From Syngnathus acus (Eukaryota; Chordata; Actinopteri; Syngnathiformes; Syngnathidae), in contig NC_051098.1 in NCBI RefSeq assembly GCF_901709675.1, positions 9,425,000 through 9,488,999 on the forward strand: 64,000 bases of DNA. Reading direction: 5' to 3'. Numbering within the stretch: the first letter of the stretch is position 1; each line of letters begins with the position of its first letter. The notes under the pieces are model-generated. The model did no database searches, was not told the DNA's origin, and saw only the letters and a list, made by a program, of their open reading frames with translations. The position numbers were made by a program, and so were the translations under genes. Shown piece after piece: positions 1 to 17,000 of this stretch.

Positions 1-5714
<5,714 letters not shown>

Positions 5715-6880
5715 CAGTCCATGCACAGAGCAGAAATCTACAAAATTCCCTAATTAGGTGGGTTGTTTATAACTTTAGACTTTTATCCACCTCCTACTTG
5801 AATTTATAGCTGAACTAAAGCGGCATGATTGACTACTGCAGACATAGTTTCCAGGAAGTGCAAACGATTTGTATGCTTCTGCCTTATCCTCGATTGTCCA
5901 CGTGCATGACCTTTGTGTCTAGTGTTTTATTGTTTCAGATGGGAGTTATGAAACAGAACTGCTGTGTGTGTGCTAAGATGTTGTTGTCTCTGTTCTCTGT
6001 TGAACTCGCTTGAGTTTCTCAGCAAGATGTTTTCTGTTGCATTTGATTGCACACATTTTTTGTCGCAGAATTGTTTGTTCATTTTTAATTTGTTTTAATC
6101 TCAAGGTTATCATTTTGTCCATCCTGCAGGTCAGGAGACGCTTAGGTCTTTTGTCCTCTTGGCCTGGAAATTAATTTAATATGTTACAAATGGATTGTGG
6201 TATTTTTGTCAAGCATGATTAGCATGTTGATTCCAAAAGCACAGAATAATTGCACATTTGAATGGAGTATTTTTAAGATGTTTTTCTAGCACGATGTTAT
6301 GGATGTTTTATGAAGTGCACTGGTTTGCACCTAATGGCATTGATTATATTAATGGCGGAAACAGATGGACTGTTTAGTCTGCTCAACGATACGAAGTGTA
6401 CTTTCCAATGTTCTGAACACACACTCCACACTTCATTTATTTATGTATTTCCCAGTATTCTGTAAGCAGCGTCATTTTGATCAATGGTGCAAACATGACC
6501 ATGTCTAATTCCTAGCCAAGAAAGGCATTTGATGGTACAAAATTCTTTAAACACCACGAATGAACACTTTCGCGAACATGATTTTCCAGTGAAATAACTC
6601 CAGTGCATCTAAGATATGACGACAGTCTGAGAATTAAACTTAATCAGTACATGTAAGGACCTCGATAAACTTTTATAACCTTTGGTAGGGTTTTCTTTCT
6701 TTGTAGGTGTTCTCCAAATAATATGTAATGACTTAAAATTAGAGAGTATTTTTATCACGATGTGCCATTGTAAAAGGCGACGTCGCTTGCAAGAATGACC
6801 TGTGTTTATTTGACAATTTCTTTTTTCTTTGTAAAAATTGAAAAGAAATAAAAAGGAATCTGACTGTGGGCTTCAAGTGT
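5715..6880 (+). other. acsl3: acsl3 3' UTR with polyA signal
   Basis: AT-rich non-coding sequence follows the acsl3 stop. A canonical AATAAA at 6847-6852 is the most likely cleavage signal, giving a 3' UTR of about 1.15 kb. No repeat is recognised in it. Confidence 0.6.
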
Positions 6881-7171
6881 AATTTGAGAACCTAGTTGGT
6901 ATATCACTGGAATCTTTCAGGTGGTGGAAAGAATGAAGAAATTGAAAGTTTTGTTCCAAACTTGAATGGTAAATTTGTTGAAAGACTGCTTTTTACGCTG
7001 CAAAAAAACATTATTGTGGGAATTAAAATCATTTTAAACTGCTTAAAATATGTATCAATGAGAAAAAAACAAAAATATTGATTGGCAATGCTATGTTAAC
7101 CATAGCTGTTCTCTCATATCTCTGGTGTGAACGGATGGATGGTTGGATGAAAATGCTATTTTAAATACAAA

Positions 7172-7233
7172 TTCTCTGTTTAGGAAGTGTGTCCTATGTG
7201 GCCCCACGCATTTAAGTTGCCCATCCCTGCTCT
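7172..7233. mobile_element. Solo right end of a hAT-like element
   Basis: The sequence CATTTAAGTTGCCCATCCCTG matches the right end of the element at 2109-2808. No matching left end was seen, so this is a fragment. Confidence 0.4.
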
Positions 7234-7404
7234 AATACATTTCACTCTCATGCAGCCTGATGTGACCATGATTTTGAAAATACAATTGTCTCATAGAAGT
7301 TGTCGATGGTGAATGGCCATTCTAGGGACTTGGGAAGTTTTTCTGTGTTTTTCCAAGCTTTCCACAGGCACAGACACAAGCTTTGTTAAACAGTCAGCCC
7401 CTTC

Positions 7405-7533
7405 CACGTGACTCACAGTTGGGGGTGGTGACTGTATAAATAATTTAATCCGTGGAGAACATCTGCCAAACTCCAGGAAGAGCTCCAAGAAGTTACACGC
7501 TGGTCATTGAAAGCTCATGAGATTTGACCTCTG
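7405..7533 (+). promoter_or_regulatory. kcne4: kcne4 core promoter and 5' non-coding exon
   Basis: A TATAAA box lies at 7435-7440. About 20 bp upstream an E-box CACGTG (7405-7410) overlaps an AP-1 site TGACTCA (7409-7415). Transcription would start near 7465, and a short non-coding exon would end at 7533 before GTGAGT. The acceptor of the coding exon is the TTCTCTTTAG ending at 7945. The start site is inferred from spacing, not seen directly. Confidence 0.55.
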
Positions 7534-7972
7534 GTGAGTTAACATTTGCTGTGTTTAAAGATCATTGATATTAGTTTATATGAAAATTATTTTGAATCTG
7601 TATTGACTGCTGTTTTATTTCATGCAATACCTAATGAGCAAATAAAACTGAAAGCTGTATTTAAAATGATAATGAACAGTATAATATGAAATAGGTATTG
7701 TGTGCGCGAGACAAGTCATCAATAGATAAAATGATGCTTCATCCACCAGATGGTGCTCTTTTTCTTTATGTACTTTATACTGCAGATAGAATTGTAAAAA
7801 CTGCATGCAGGAGTGTGTGACAAACACACACTATGAAAAATAAAGTTATCAATCCATTGAGTAAATTGACAGAATAATCAATTCCAAAACTCTTTGAATG
7901 ACAGCCTTACTGAATATTTATGAATGGATTTAATTTTCTCTTTAGTTGACCAACTTAGGCTTCTGAGACAAG

Positions 7973-8506
7973 ATGGAGCACCTGGAGAACTCCACCCAGC
8001 CTTCCACACACAGTCCTCTTCACGCACAGGCGGGGCAAAGCAGCGGGACTGCCTACATGTACATTTTAATCGTCATCTCTTTCTACGGAATCTTCCTCTG
8101 TGGAATCATGCTGGGCTACTTCCACTCCAAAAGGAAGGAGAAGAGGAGGACCAACATCTTCACACGCCTCGTGCACGAGGAGGAGAAGCGGGAGTGGGGC
8201 ACGCTCCCCAAAAAACACAGCCTCTGCTTCCCGGGGGAGGCTGTCACGGGAGTGCGCTCGCTGAACCTGGCTTTGCCGTTCTCTGGTAACCACGGCAACC
8301 CCTTCGGACATCTTCGCCATGAGGGCGCGCTGCCCTCTCCGCTCGCGTGCGCGCTCTGCACGGAGCAAAGCAGTGTCAGCTCTCTATGCTCCTCTGCGGA
8401 CACGCGCGTGGCCATCGAGGAGGAGGAGTCGGACAGCGGCAGCGGGGAGAGTCCGGATGAGACCCCCAAGGTGACAGTGGAGAACAGACGGGAGGATTCT
8501 GGCTGA
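7973..8506 (+). CDS. kcne4: Potassium voltage-gated channel subfamily E regulatory subunit 4
   Basis: KCNE4 is a single-pass ancillary subunit that inhibits KCNQ1 and modulates other Kv channels at the plasma membrane. This is an intronless 177-aa frame, close to human KCNE4 length. It has an extracellular N-terminus with an N-glycosylation site (NST, residues 6-8). A transmembrane segment at about residues 30-50 ([21 protein letters not shown]) is followed by the basic juxtamembrane stretch HSKRKEKRR. The C-terminus is long, acidic and serine-rich (residues 140-177). The [13 protein letters not shown] core and the tail containing [14 protein letters not shown] correspond to KCNE4 rather than KCNE1-3. 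The preceding acsl3 gene supports the call, as ACSL3-KCNE4 is the human order. The start is the first ATG after the acceptor at 7945. Confidence 0.95.
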   Translation: MEHLENSTQPSTHSPLHAQAGQSSGTAYMYILIVISFYGIFLCGIMLGYFHSKRKEKRRTNIFTRLVHEEEKREWGTLPKKHSLCFPGEAVTGVRSLNLALPFSGNHGNPFGHLRHEGALPSPLACALCTEQSSVSSLCSSADTRVAIEEEESDSGSGESPDETPKVTVENRREDSG

Positions 8507-8688
8507 AAATGAAGGAAAGGAAGGATCGCACGAAACCTTGTCATGGGGGTTTGCAAAGACAAGAACCAAAGATAATCACACACTTAAGGACAGATCACTG
8601 TGTTCAAAGAAATACTCTGGTAAAAGTGGGCCTTCTGATTCAACTCAAGTACTTAAGTAAAAGTAATAAAAATGCAGTTTTTATTTGC

Positions 8689-8797
8689 GATGGATGGATG
8701 GATGGATGGATGGATGGATGGATGGATGGATGGATGGATGGATGGATGGATGGATGGATGGATGGATGGATGGATGAATTTGGGTGGATGGATGGAT
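8689..8797. repeat. (ATGG)n microsatellite in the kcne4 3' region
   Basis: About 21 near-perfect GGAT/ATGG units are followed by a short imperfect stretch. Such arrays are typical of the tail of the SINE family seen elsewhere in this window. A SINE-like 3' end (GCTGGAATAGGCTCCAGCTC) occurs at 8942-8961, just downstream. Confidence 0.9.
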
Positions 8798-8935
8798 CTA
8801 ATTGTTCAACTATAAAATATTTATAGAAAAAATGCCAAGTTCATTTTTTATGAACAGTATGAAAAATGACAACAAAAACTCGGTACCATAGCGACCTGTC
8901 AAGGATGTATTACCATTACTGTCTGTACTCGGTCA

Positions 8936-8995
8936 ACGTCAGCTGGAATAGGCTCCAGCTCACCTGTGACGAGACTTGGAAAATGAATGGATGAT
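8936..8995. mobile_element. SINE 3'-end fragment
   Basis: AGCTGGAATAGGCTCCAGC followed by GAAAATGAATGGATG is the characteristic 3' tail of fish tRNA-derived SINEs. A possible kcne4 polyA signal AATAAA follows at 9101-9106. Confidence 0.5.
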
Positions 8996-11864
8996 AAATA
9001 AGTAATCCTCTCTTGGGATACATTTTGGTCGGCTACATCTATTTGTATTGTGTAGCGTTACCTACACGCATCAGCTCTGAAATTATTCTTGTGACGGTAA
9101 AATAAATGAAGCCATTTTATGTTGACTATTATCACTGATAAGTGCTTCACCATTACTTTTTTTCATTCCAATATATATGCAGACTGGTGATTTAATTGTG
9201 TGACCAATGTGCAAAACAGATTTTCACTTATCCTAATAATGCTGTTGTGGGGTAGTGCACAAGAAAAACAAGCCATTCTGCTGTGCTTACCGTAAAGCCA
9301 TTTCACTTGTGCTGTATCGATTGTATTCATTGTCTGTGCTGTTTAGTACGTGTTTAATGAAAGAGTCATCGGAAGTTTGAACATACGACATCCAATTGCT
9401 CTGGCTGCCTTCCTAAGTGGTTTGTGCCCCATTTATGTAAAAACACCACTGAGCTGGATGAAAATGTAGAATTTTCTGAAAAAACTATGCCTTCCCTCTC
9501 TGCAAACCCCTCTAGTTTGGGGTGATGACTCATCCTGCAGGATAACTAACGAACCGGCCATCTTCTTTTGGCTCAGTGGACTAAAACTGCATTTTGTTCC
9601 TTTTCTCTTTTATGCTCTAGAGCTGAAATGCACCTGGAACCCACTTGAAAGATTTTTAATAGACTTGTCAGTAAATGTCGATTTTTTCTTCCTGATATGT
9701 GCTCTGATCATCTGTGGTGTAAATTTGCATGCTCACTATAGTATACATTGTGAATGTTAATATTTATCACCATATAAGGCTTGATTTAAGTGGTAAGTGA
9801 AACGAGAGAGCTGGAGTGCTCTCGTTTTGTTGTTATACACCATCATACCAATAGGAGGTAGTATTTTAGCGGTTATTCAATGACCCAAGTATAAATCGAA
9901 TGAGGGAAAGATGTGTCCATGTTATTTTTGGAACTAACCTTCTCCACGTCATTATTCCATGCAAAGCAGAGAAAATATACACTACATGTTGCAAAGCAGT
10001 TAGAAAGGGCTGAATCTGAACAGCCTGGTCAGTTCACACTGTCTTCATAAAGATAATGATGCAAGGTAACAGTATAGTGTAGTTTAAATGCCAAGGTTGT
10101 TGGATGCCTAGAGACCTGGGTGGCAGCTGAAGTCAGAGACTTTAACAGGTATTGGGTTGGAATGTCATCTCTCTTGAAAGAGCCTGAGGCAGTGCTGGTA
10201 GGGACTCCCTCTTTCTGCCAGGGTCTTCCAGTGCAGTCAAGTGGGCAATGACGGTGAGACCTGAAATGGTGCAAGTGGAAGGAAATCCTCCTCAAAGTGT
10301 TCTGTTAATGTTGATCAAGGACTGTTCATAACTGTCCAGAACAAGTTAATCTTTTTTAAATCTCAATATTTATAACATGAGTGCAAATGAGTGGCAGAGG
10401 TTCTTGATGAAGTCTTTGATGACCGTTAGTACTATTTTCTACGATAATTGACGAAAAGCGAACACCCTAGCATTCAATCAACAATAACACTACAAAAACA
10501 ACTCTCCAAATGAACATTATTCTCTTGGTATAGGCAACATTTCCGGATATACAGTTTTTTTTTTTTTTTTTTTGCGTAAGCAAACCTAATGTTGTGGCCA
10601 GGGAGTGTATTGGTTGTCAGGCTCTCGGTCTCACTACACTACAAAGACAGCTTGTCACACCAACACAAGCAGCAGTCCAGAGGGAGCACACGCAACACCT
10701 TTCTTGTGATATATGGAAAGAATAATTGCCTTGACAAGCCAAGAAAATGCATGGACAGTTGGCAAGCGATGCCTCAGGCAAGAGATGCCTTTTGCCAACT
10801 GAAGAAATTGGCTCAATCTCTGTTTTTATTTGTTGTTGTTAGGAAAATGTAACATGCACCAGTGTAATTTGACTTACAACAGCAAACAGCATAATTTAGA
10901 AAATATTGTTGAATGAGTTGTACAGCTGGATGAGATTATGTATGTTAGTGACGTTAAGCAAATACATTCCTTAACTAATTAACTAATGTACTGCCATTGA
11001 TCAATTTTCTATATTTGATCTCAATGAATCACATTTCTCTTCTTCTATTTCTGCCATTTTCTTACAGATATTAACCTGAGTTTAATCTTGGAATTAATGT
11101 GAAATCCTCAACTTTAAAATATATTAATTTAATTAAATAATAGCTTCTTTTGATCATTGAATACACATTTTCTGCAAAATACGACTGTGGCACACAACGT
11201 CAAAAACGTACTAAGCTTTTTATATTCTTTGTGAAAGAGCATTTCATGGCATTTCATGGCATTTCATGACTTCACAGGAAGAATATTTCATTGGGTCACA
11301 TTAATTTCTTTCTCCCGTCATCTGTCTTCTGTTGTTAGAATCTGACAAGCTGATCACATTTACGCTGTCAAGTGAAAATGTATTCTCTCTTATCAGTGAT
11401 GAACACGTTGCTACCCTCAGACAGATTATCAAGCTCCACTGGGGACATCTCCTTCACATCCGAATCGTGACACAATGCACTGCCATGCTGTGATCTTCCT
11501 GCTCACACGTCCTCGTTCCTGATACGAATGAGGCCACTGTAGCGCACACTAAGAGGAATTACATTTTCTATGCCTCTTGTAGGCACCCGGGCAGAGTGGC
11601 GCAGATCTGGACTCATTGAAGCATTCAACATCCTATTTTCTCTTTGACATAAACACCACTGAATAATTCATGCAGAACACGGACACGCACATAGTCAAGT
11701 GCAGACGCACCCACGTGCACACACACGCACACACACACACAAACAGAAGAACATTAAATCAGCCTCTACAAGGAAGATACGGGTGAAGCACTGCTGAGTT
11801 TGTAGTGTGTCCTCTTACTGTACTATTACAGTTGTGTGTGTGGGGGGGGGTTAAGTGTGTGCAT

Positions 11865-11970
11865 GTGTGTGAGTGTGTGTGTGTGTGTGTGTGAGAGCGA
11901 GAGAGAGAGAAAGAGACAGAGACAGAGAGACAGATAGACAGATAGACAGACGAGCGAGACAGAGAGAGAG
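11865..11970. repeat. GT/GAGA/CAGA low-complexity tract
   Basis: (GT)n grades into (GA)n and GACAGATA units, a compound microsatellite with no gene content. Confidence 0.8.
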
Positions 11971-12324
11971 AGGCGGGAGGGAGTGTGCAAAATTAGACAA
12001 GGACAGAAAGTACAAGAGTTTTTCTCAGGACGAAGAGCAAGAAGGGTGTGAGTAGCTAACTGGACACACAGAGCACCTCCTACGCAGAAAGCTTGTTATT
12101 AGTGTCCCCCAATGGGAATCTGTGTGCCTGACCACCCCTAACACACACATATGCACATCCACACAATTTGTTACTGCTTCACTTCACAAGCTTTTGCTTC
12201 CTTTCTCCCTCAGGAGTCATGTGAGCTTGTATAATAAATCAAACATTTTAAAGTACCAATTGAAGCTCATATTCCAAATTAATTAAAAAGTATCTCAAAT
12301 GGTGGCCCCCTGCCATTGACTAGA

Positions 12325-12410
12325 CCAGGGTTTGGCAACCCAAAATGTTCAAAGAGCCATATTGGCCCAAAAAAAACAAAAAATTGTCTGGAGCTGCAAA
12401 AATCTAAAAG
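12325..12410. mobile_element. hAT-Charlie-like end fragment
   Basis: CAGGGTTTGGCAACCCAAAATGTTCAAAGAGCCATATTGGCCC resembles the left end of widespread vertebrate hAT non-autonomous elements (pattern GGCAACC...AAAGAGCCAT). No right end was found. Confidence 0.45.
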
Positions 12411-13683
12411 CCTTTTGTTCCCTATGGATTAAAGTGTGAGCATAGTGATAGAATGGCCACGAATATTAATATGTCAGAGAGATGGTAAAAGTGAGTATTT
12501 TGGTTGAATTGCAACCAAATTTCCATCAGCTGCAATTGTTGCACGCACACACACAAGGAAGGAAGTCCTTTTATGAAAAGTCACCTACCGCATGGGCTGT
12601 TCGTTTTATAACTGAATGTAACTAAAGTCAAGCACAAAGGTGTGACTGTCAAATAAAGCCGACCCAGGCCCTAAAATTGATTGCCGATTTGTTTGCCGCT
12701 GTGTCTCAAGCTTAAGTAACTCTGTGGGCGGTGTTGCTCCTTCCTGCCAATTTTGCTTTACTCACTAATGAGCTAAGCTGTCGTTCACTGTTAAAGTGCA
12801 AGAAAAAAAAAGGAAATGGTGTCGCTATTTTCTGAGTTGACCAAAACATGCCCAGGGTACTTTGTTAAGCTTTTATAGTGAAACAAAGAAGTTTGATTCT
12901 TATGCATGACCCATCTTGTGGCCTTTTTTTTTGTAGAAAAGTGCATGTTCGCTAAAAAGACGGACGGGCACATCTTCACCTCAGTGGGAGTTCCGGGCGG
13001 ACTGAGAATGATTCTTCACACTGTTAAACATACTTTGTGCACACCAATTTACTGCACGGACTCCAGCGAGTGCTTCTGACATGTAGACCATGCATCTCCC
13101 CTGCGATGAATTTAAAGGGAATGAGGAGAGCTCCTTCAGGGATCAACTTGACTTGCACTGGGCACGAAAGTAGGGCTCTCATACTCATAACCTACCTGCT
13201 ATCCTATCACAGACCTTGCTTTAAACTTGCCTTACATACAGGAGTTTGTGGATTTAGAAATACACATTGGTTCTCATAAATATCCCTTGCAAGTCATGCT
13301 GGAAAAGACGTCAGTTAGTTCTCTTAGTGCTTCCTGATATTGCACTGCAGATCAGCAATAACGTGCAAGTCCTATTAAAAAGAGAATAATGTAATGTGAT
13401 CATCATCCGCCTAATTAGCACCAAGCAGGAAGCGCACTATCAAAGTTTAACTCAGTCACAAGGGAGTTAGTGTCTAAAATAATTTCTTCCGATGAACAAC
13501 GGCTCCACTGAGTGCATGAATGTGTGTCTACTATCCCTGCTGCCACATTCTTAAAAGGATGAAGCAAATCAGATGACATTTTTAAGTATTGATTCAAAGT
13601 CGTGAATCCAGACTTTATCTCCTTGGTAATGAGATAAAACAGTCTTTAGCAATGACAGAATTTTTTCAACATATCATTTAAAG

Positions 13684-13965
13684 CTGGTGCAGCTCGGTGG
13701 GGCACTGGTTGGCACGTCCGCCTCACTGTTAGGAGGGTGCGGGTTCGATTCCACCTCTGGCCCTCTCTGTGTGGAGTTTGCAAGTTATCCCCGTGCCCGT
13801 GTGGGTTTTCTCTGAGCACATCCCAAAAACATACTTGGTAGGCTGATTGAGCACTCCAAATTGCCCCTAGGTGTGTGTGCGAGTGCGGATGGTTGTTTGT
13901 GTCTACGTGTCTCTGATCTCCATGGATACCAGCTGTGCACCAGGGAGAAGTCAAGTTGAAGCAGA
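13684..13965 (+). mobile_element. tRNA-derived SINE
   Basis: The 5' part resembles a tRNA gene: an A-box-like GCTCGGTGGGGCACTGGTT, then an exact pol III B box GGTTCGATTCC at 13742-13752. The body follows in the order expected of this fish family (GTGTGGAGTTTGCA, CCCGTGTGGGTTTTCT, ATCCCAAAAACATACTTGGTAGGCTGATTGA, AATTGCCCCTAGGTGTG). The 3' end merges into the GTGA array. Confidence 0.85.
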
Positions 13966-14096
13966 AGTGAGTGAGTGAGTGAGTGAGTGAGTGAGTGAGT
14001 GAGTGAGTGAGTGAGTGAGTGAGTGAGTGAGTGAGTGAGTGAGTGAGTGAGTGAGTGAGTGAGTGAGTGAGTGAGTGAGTGAGTGAGTGAGTGAGT
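13966..14096. repeat. (GTGA)n microsatellite at the SINE tail
   Basis: About 32 nearly perfect GTGA units directly abut the SINE 3' end. Open frames across it encode only repeated SLTH and are artefacts. Confidence 0.95.
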
Positions 14097-17000
14097 ATAT
14101 TCAACATGTCTCACCATGGTTTCCATCATCACTCAAAATCAGAACACCCACAATGGAAATCTTATCCACATGATCGTCCACCAGGAATTTCAGGCAGTGA
14201 TAAAGCATTTGAGTCATTTCATCACCTCTTTAAATGTCCCAACCAAGTATTACATGCCCACGACTGAACAGGTGTTAAATTCTATATTTATAACTTGATT
14301 GTGGCAATTTAATCTAAATAACATAAAACAATGTCAATAAAAGTTCTATTCAATGCAAGTTAAGGGAGCAGTACTATTTTAGTAAGAGAATCATGCCGCT
14401 TTAGCATACATGCATGCGCCTCTTCTGCAATCACATCACACGTCAGCATCAACATACACCCTCCCCTGCTTGCACTTCTCTCCCCCTTCAGTGACTCAAC
14501 TGAATTGCAGTCATTTTTCTCTTGAGCTGCCTGGGCATCAATACGACGTCAGACAAAAAATACTGGGTCTCATTCTGGTGACGGCAATACTAATAAAACA
14601 CTTTCTACTCTCCATGTGTTCAACCACCATTATTGGTAAGAGAACGTGAAACGAGATGGTGCATCATGTCAAAGTGAATATCTAATATAAAATGTGACAA
14701 TGGACTTTTCTCTTTACCAAAATGAAATGATGAGGGGGGGGGGGTGTTGACAGAAGAATAGGTGCAGATGACATTGGGGACGGGGGGGACACTTCCCCCA
14801 CAGATTCAGAAGGACAACGATCCGTCCCCCTCCACTTTCGTCATGTAAGACGACAAAAAAAATCCAGTGAAACTAATGGACTAATGTTCCTCTTCCATCA
14901 CGGCGAGCATGCAAATTTTAATCAACCCTCCTCCAACTCAGAAAGGAGACTAATCTTCCAAGACAGACAAAGACTTCATGCTATCTACTACAGTCATGTA
15001 AACAGATTCAGGGTTTGAATCAAGCCGATAATTCGGCCTTTTAAATGTATAAAAAACAGATAGTAGAAAGTTTAGTCCCATTCAGACATCATAGTCAACA
15101 TCACATAATGCACTGTACTCGAGTACAGATGGGATTCTACACACAGGTACACATTTGACACAATGCCAGTGTCTACGCAATGCCCCGAACTTTATTGTTC
15201 ATAACCAGTGCGCACAATATGACCTATGAGTCATGCTGGCTGCACTTCCTGAAGCTGTCTGGCTGGCCACTGGATGACAGGATGGATGCAGCAGACAGCC
15301 GCAGTCTTGGTGCTGCTTCCTGTCTCTCTCTGGGCACTTAGCAACCACTGGGCTCAGGCTCAGAAGTTTAAGGGACAATTAAAGAAAACATTCGTCATCG
15401 CCCTCCAGGCGAGAATGCAGATTACTGATGAAATAAAACAGAAACAAAGAGACAGTCGTTAATAGAATAGTAGAATAGAATATAGAATAAATCTTTTGCT
15501 TAATATTGGGCAGTTTCTTTGCTGAACTGATCATGGTTTTGTTTTGCATTGACTGCTCAATGAGGAAGCATGACTTTCTGATCTACTCCATAGTGCTACA
15601 CAGTTAATCAGAACACGGAAGGCGAACATACTCTTTGAGGGAAACAAGAATGGCAAAAATCCTTCAACAGTAGCATCATTGATTCTATTGAAGAAGGGGA
15701 CAACCTTCCTTGCTCAAAGCCAAGTAGCATAAAACACATCGAGTTGGAGTATTTTTCTCAACCTAGCCGGAGCCAATCCCTGTTGACTTATAGTAATGCA
15801 GATGGCTGATCACTCATCAATCATAGGGCTGACAAATGCAAAGGGTAAAAAGCAGTCCAACGTCCAGGACAGCTAAATGGTCAGATCAAATCAGGACAAG
15901 GAAAAAACCAAAACAAGCCTGGCTTCATTTTCTCCATCTGCTTTTCTGAAATATTTCACTTCTTTCACACATTCTCATCAGCAGCCAGAGGCAACAAACA
16001 AACAAAAAAAGCTGTGAGAACACAACAGAGAATTTATTTCATCAGTATAAAAAAAAAAAAGCTATGAAAATGTTTGATTTGCTGCAACAACATTGGTGAA
16101 AAGTGGCTCTGACTAGACACAAATAAATCCATAAAAGATAAAGAGCCAATGAAAGGGCACACATATGTAACATTAAATACTTTTGCTGAGTCCAATCAGC
16201 TTTCAACATTGATGCTTCCACTTGCCTCACTGGAAAAATATTGTTCAATTTTGGAAAATTGCTGCGTTGACTATTATAAGTAAAAGCCCCATCAAGATGT
16301 GGGAATGTCGTCATTGGGTCCCAACATTAGTCACACACCATTTTAATGGCGGCTCACGTTATTCACAGAGGTCATATCAACACTAAGTCTCCATAATGTA
16401 TTAAAGGATGAGTGGGTTTGCCAAGTTCATTTTCCAAAACAACTAAAGTGTTCTGATTGTGATTCTTGTATTCTCCTCACAAAGCGTCAGCAGGTGAGTC
16501 ATGCTCACAAATCAGTTATTCCTGTCACTTCTTTTCATCAGAACAACAAAACAACATGGAAATGGATGTTGAGAGTGCAGTTGCACAAGCTGAACTTCTG
16601 TCTCACTCTGTCTCACTCGTTCTGTCTTTCGCTATACCCAATTTATTTCGAGCAAAAATGGAAGCACACACCTTTCGACAGACACACACACACAGAAGGA
16701 AAGAGTGTGACGTCAAACGCTTCAGACCCATTCACAGCATCTAGCCCCCTCCTTCAACGTTATGGTTGCCAGGTCTCTGAAAACCTGCATGAAGGAACAG
16801 AATTATTGGCTGCCAAGTCTGGTGGTAATGAATGGGGAGCAGCTGGCCATTTGCCAGGGGACAATTGCACATCATGGAGCAGCACGGAGAGGAGAGCCCA
16901 GTGCCCTCCAACAGGAGAGATGAGAGTTTATATATAGATAATGCCAAACTCACCTGCCGCAACATCAGGCACTCTGCCAAAACATAACTAGATCCAGTTC

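Noticed and set aside
13646-14132. Open frames with repeated SLTH residues on the minus strand
   Set aside because: They read through the (GTGA)n array and the adjoining SINE, with no protein family or splice context.
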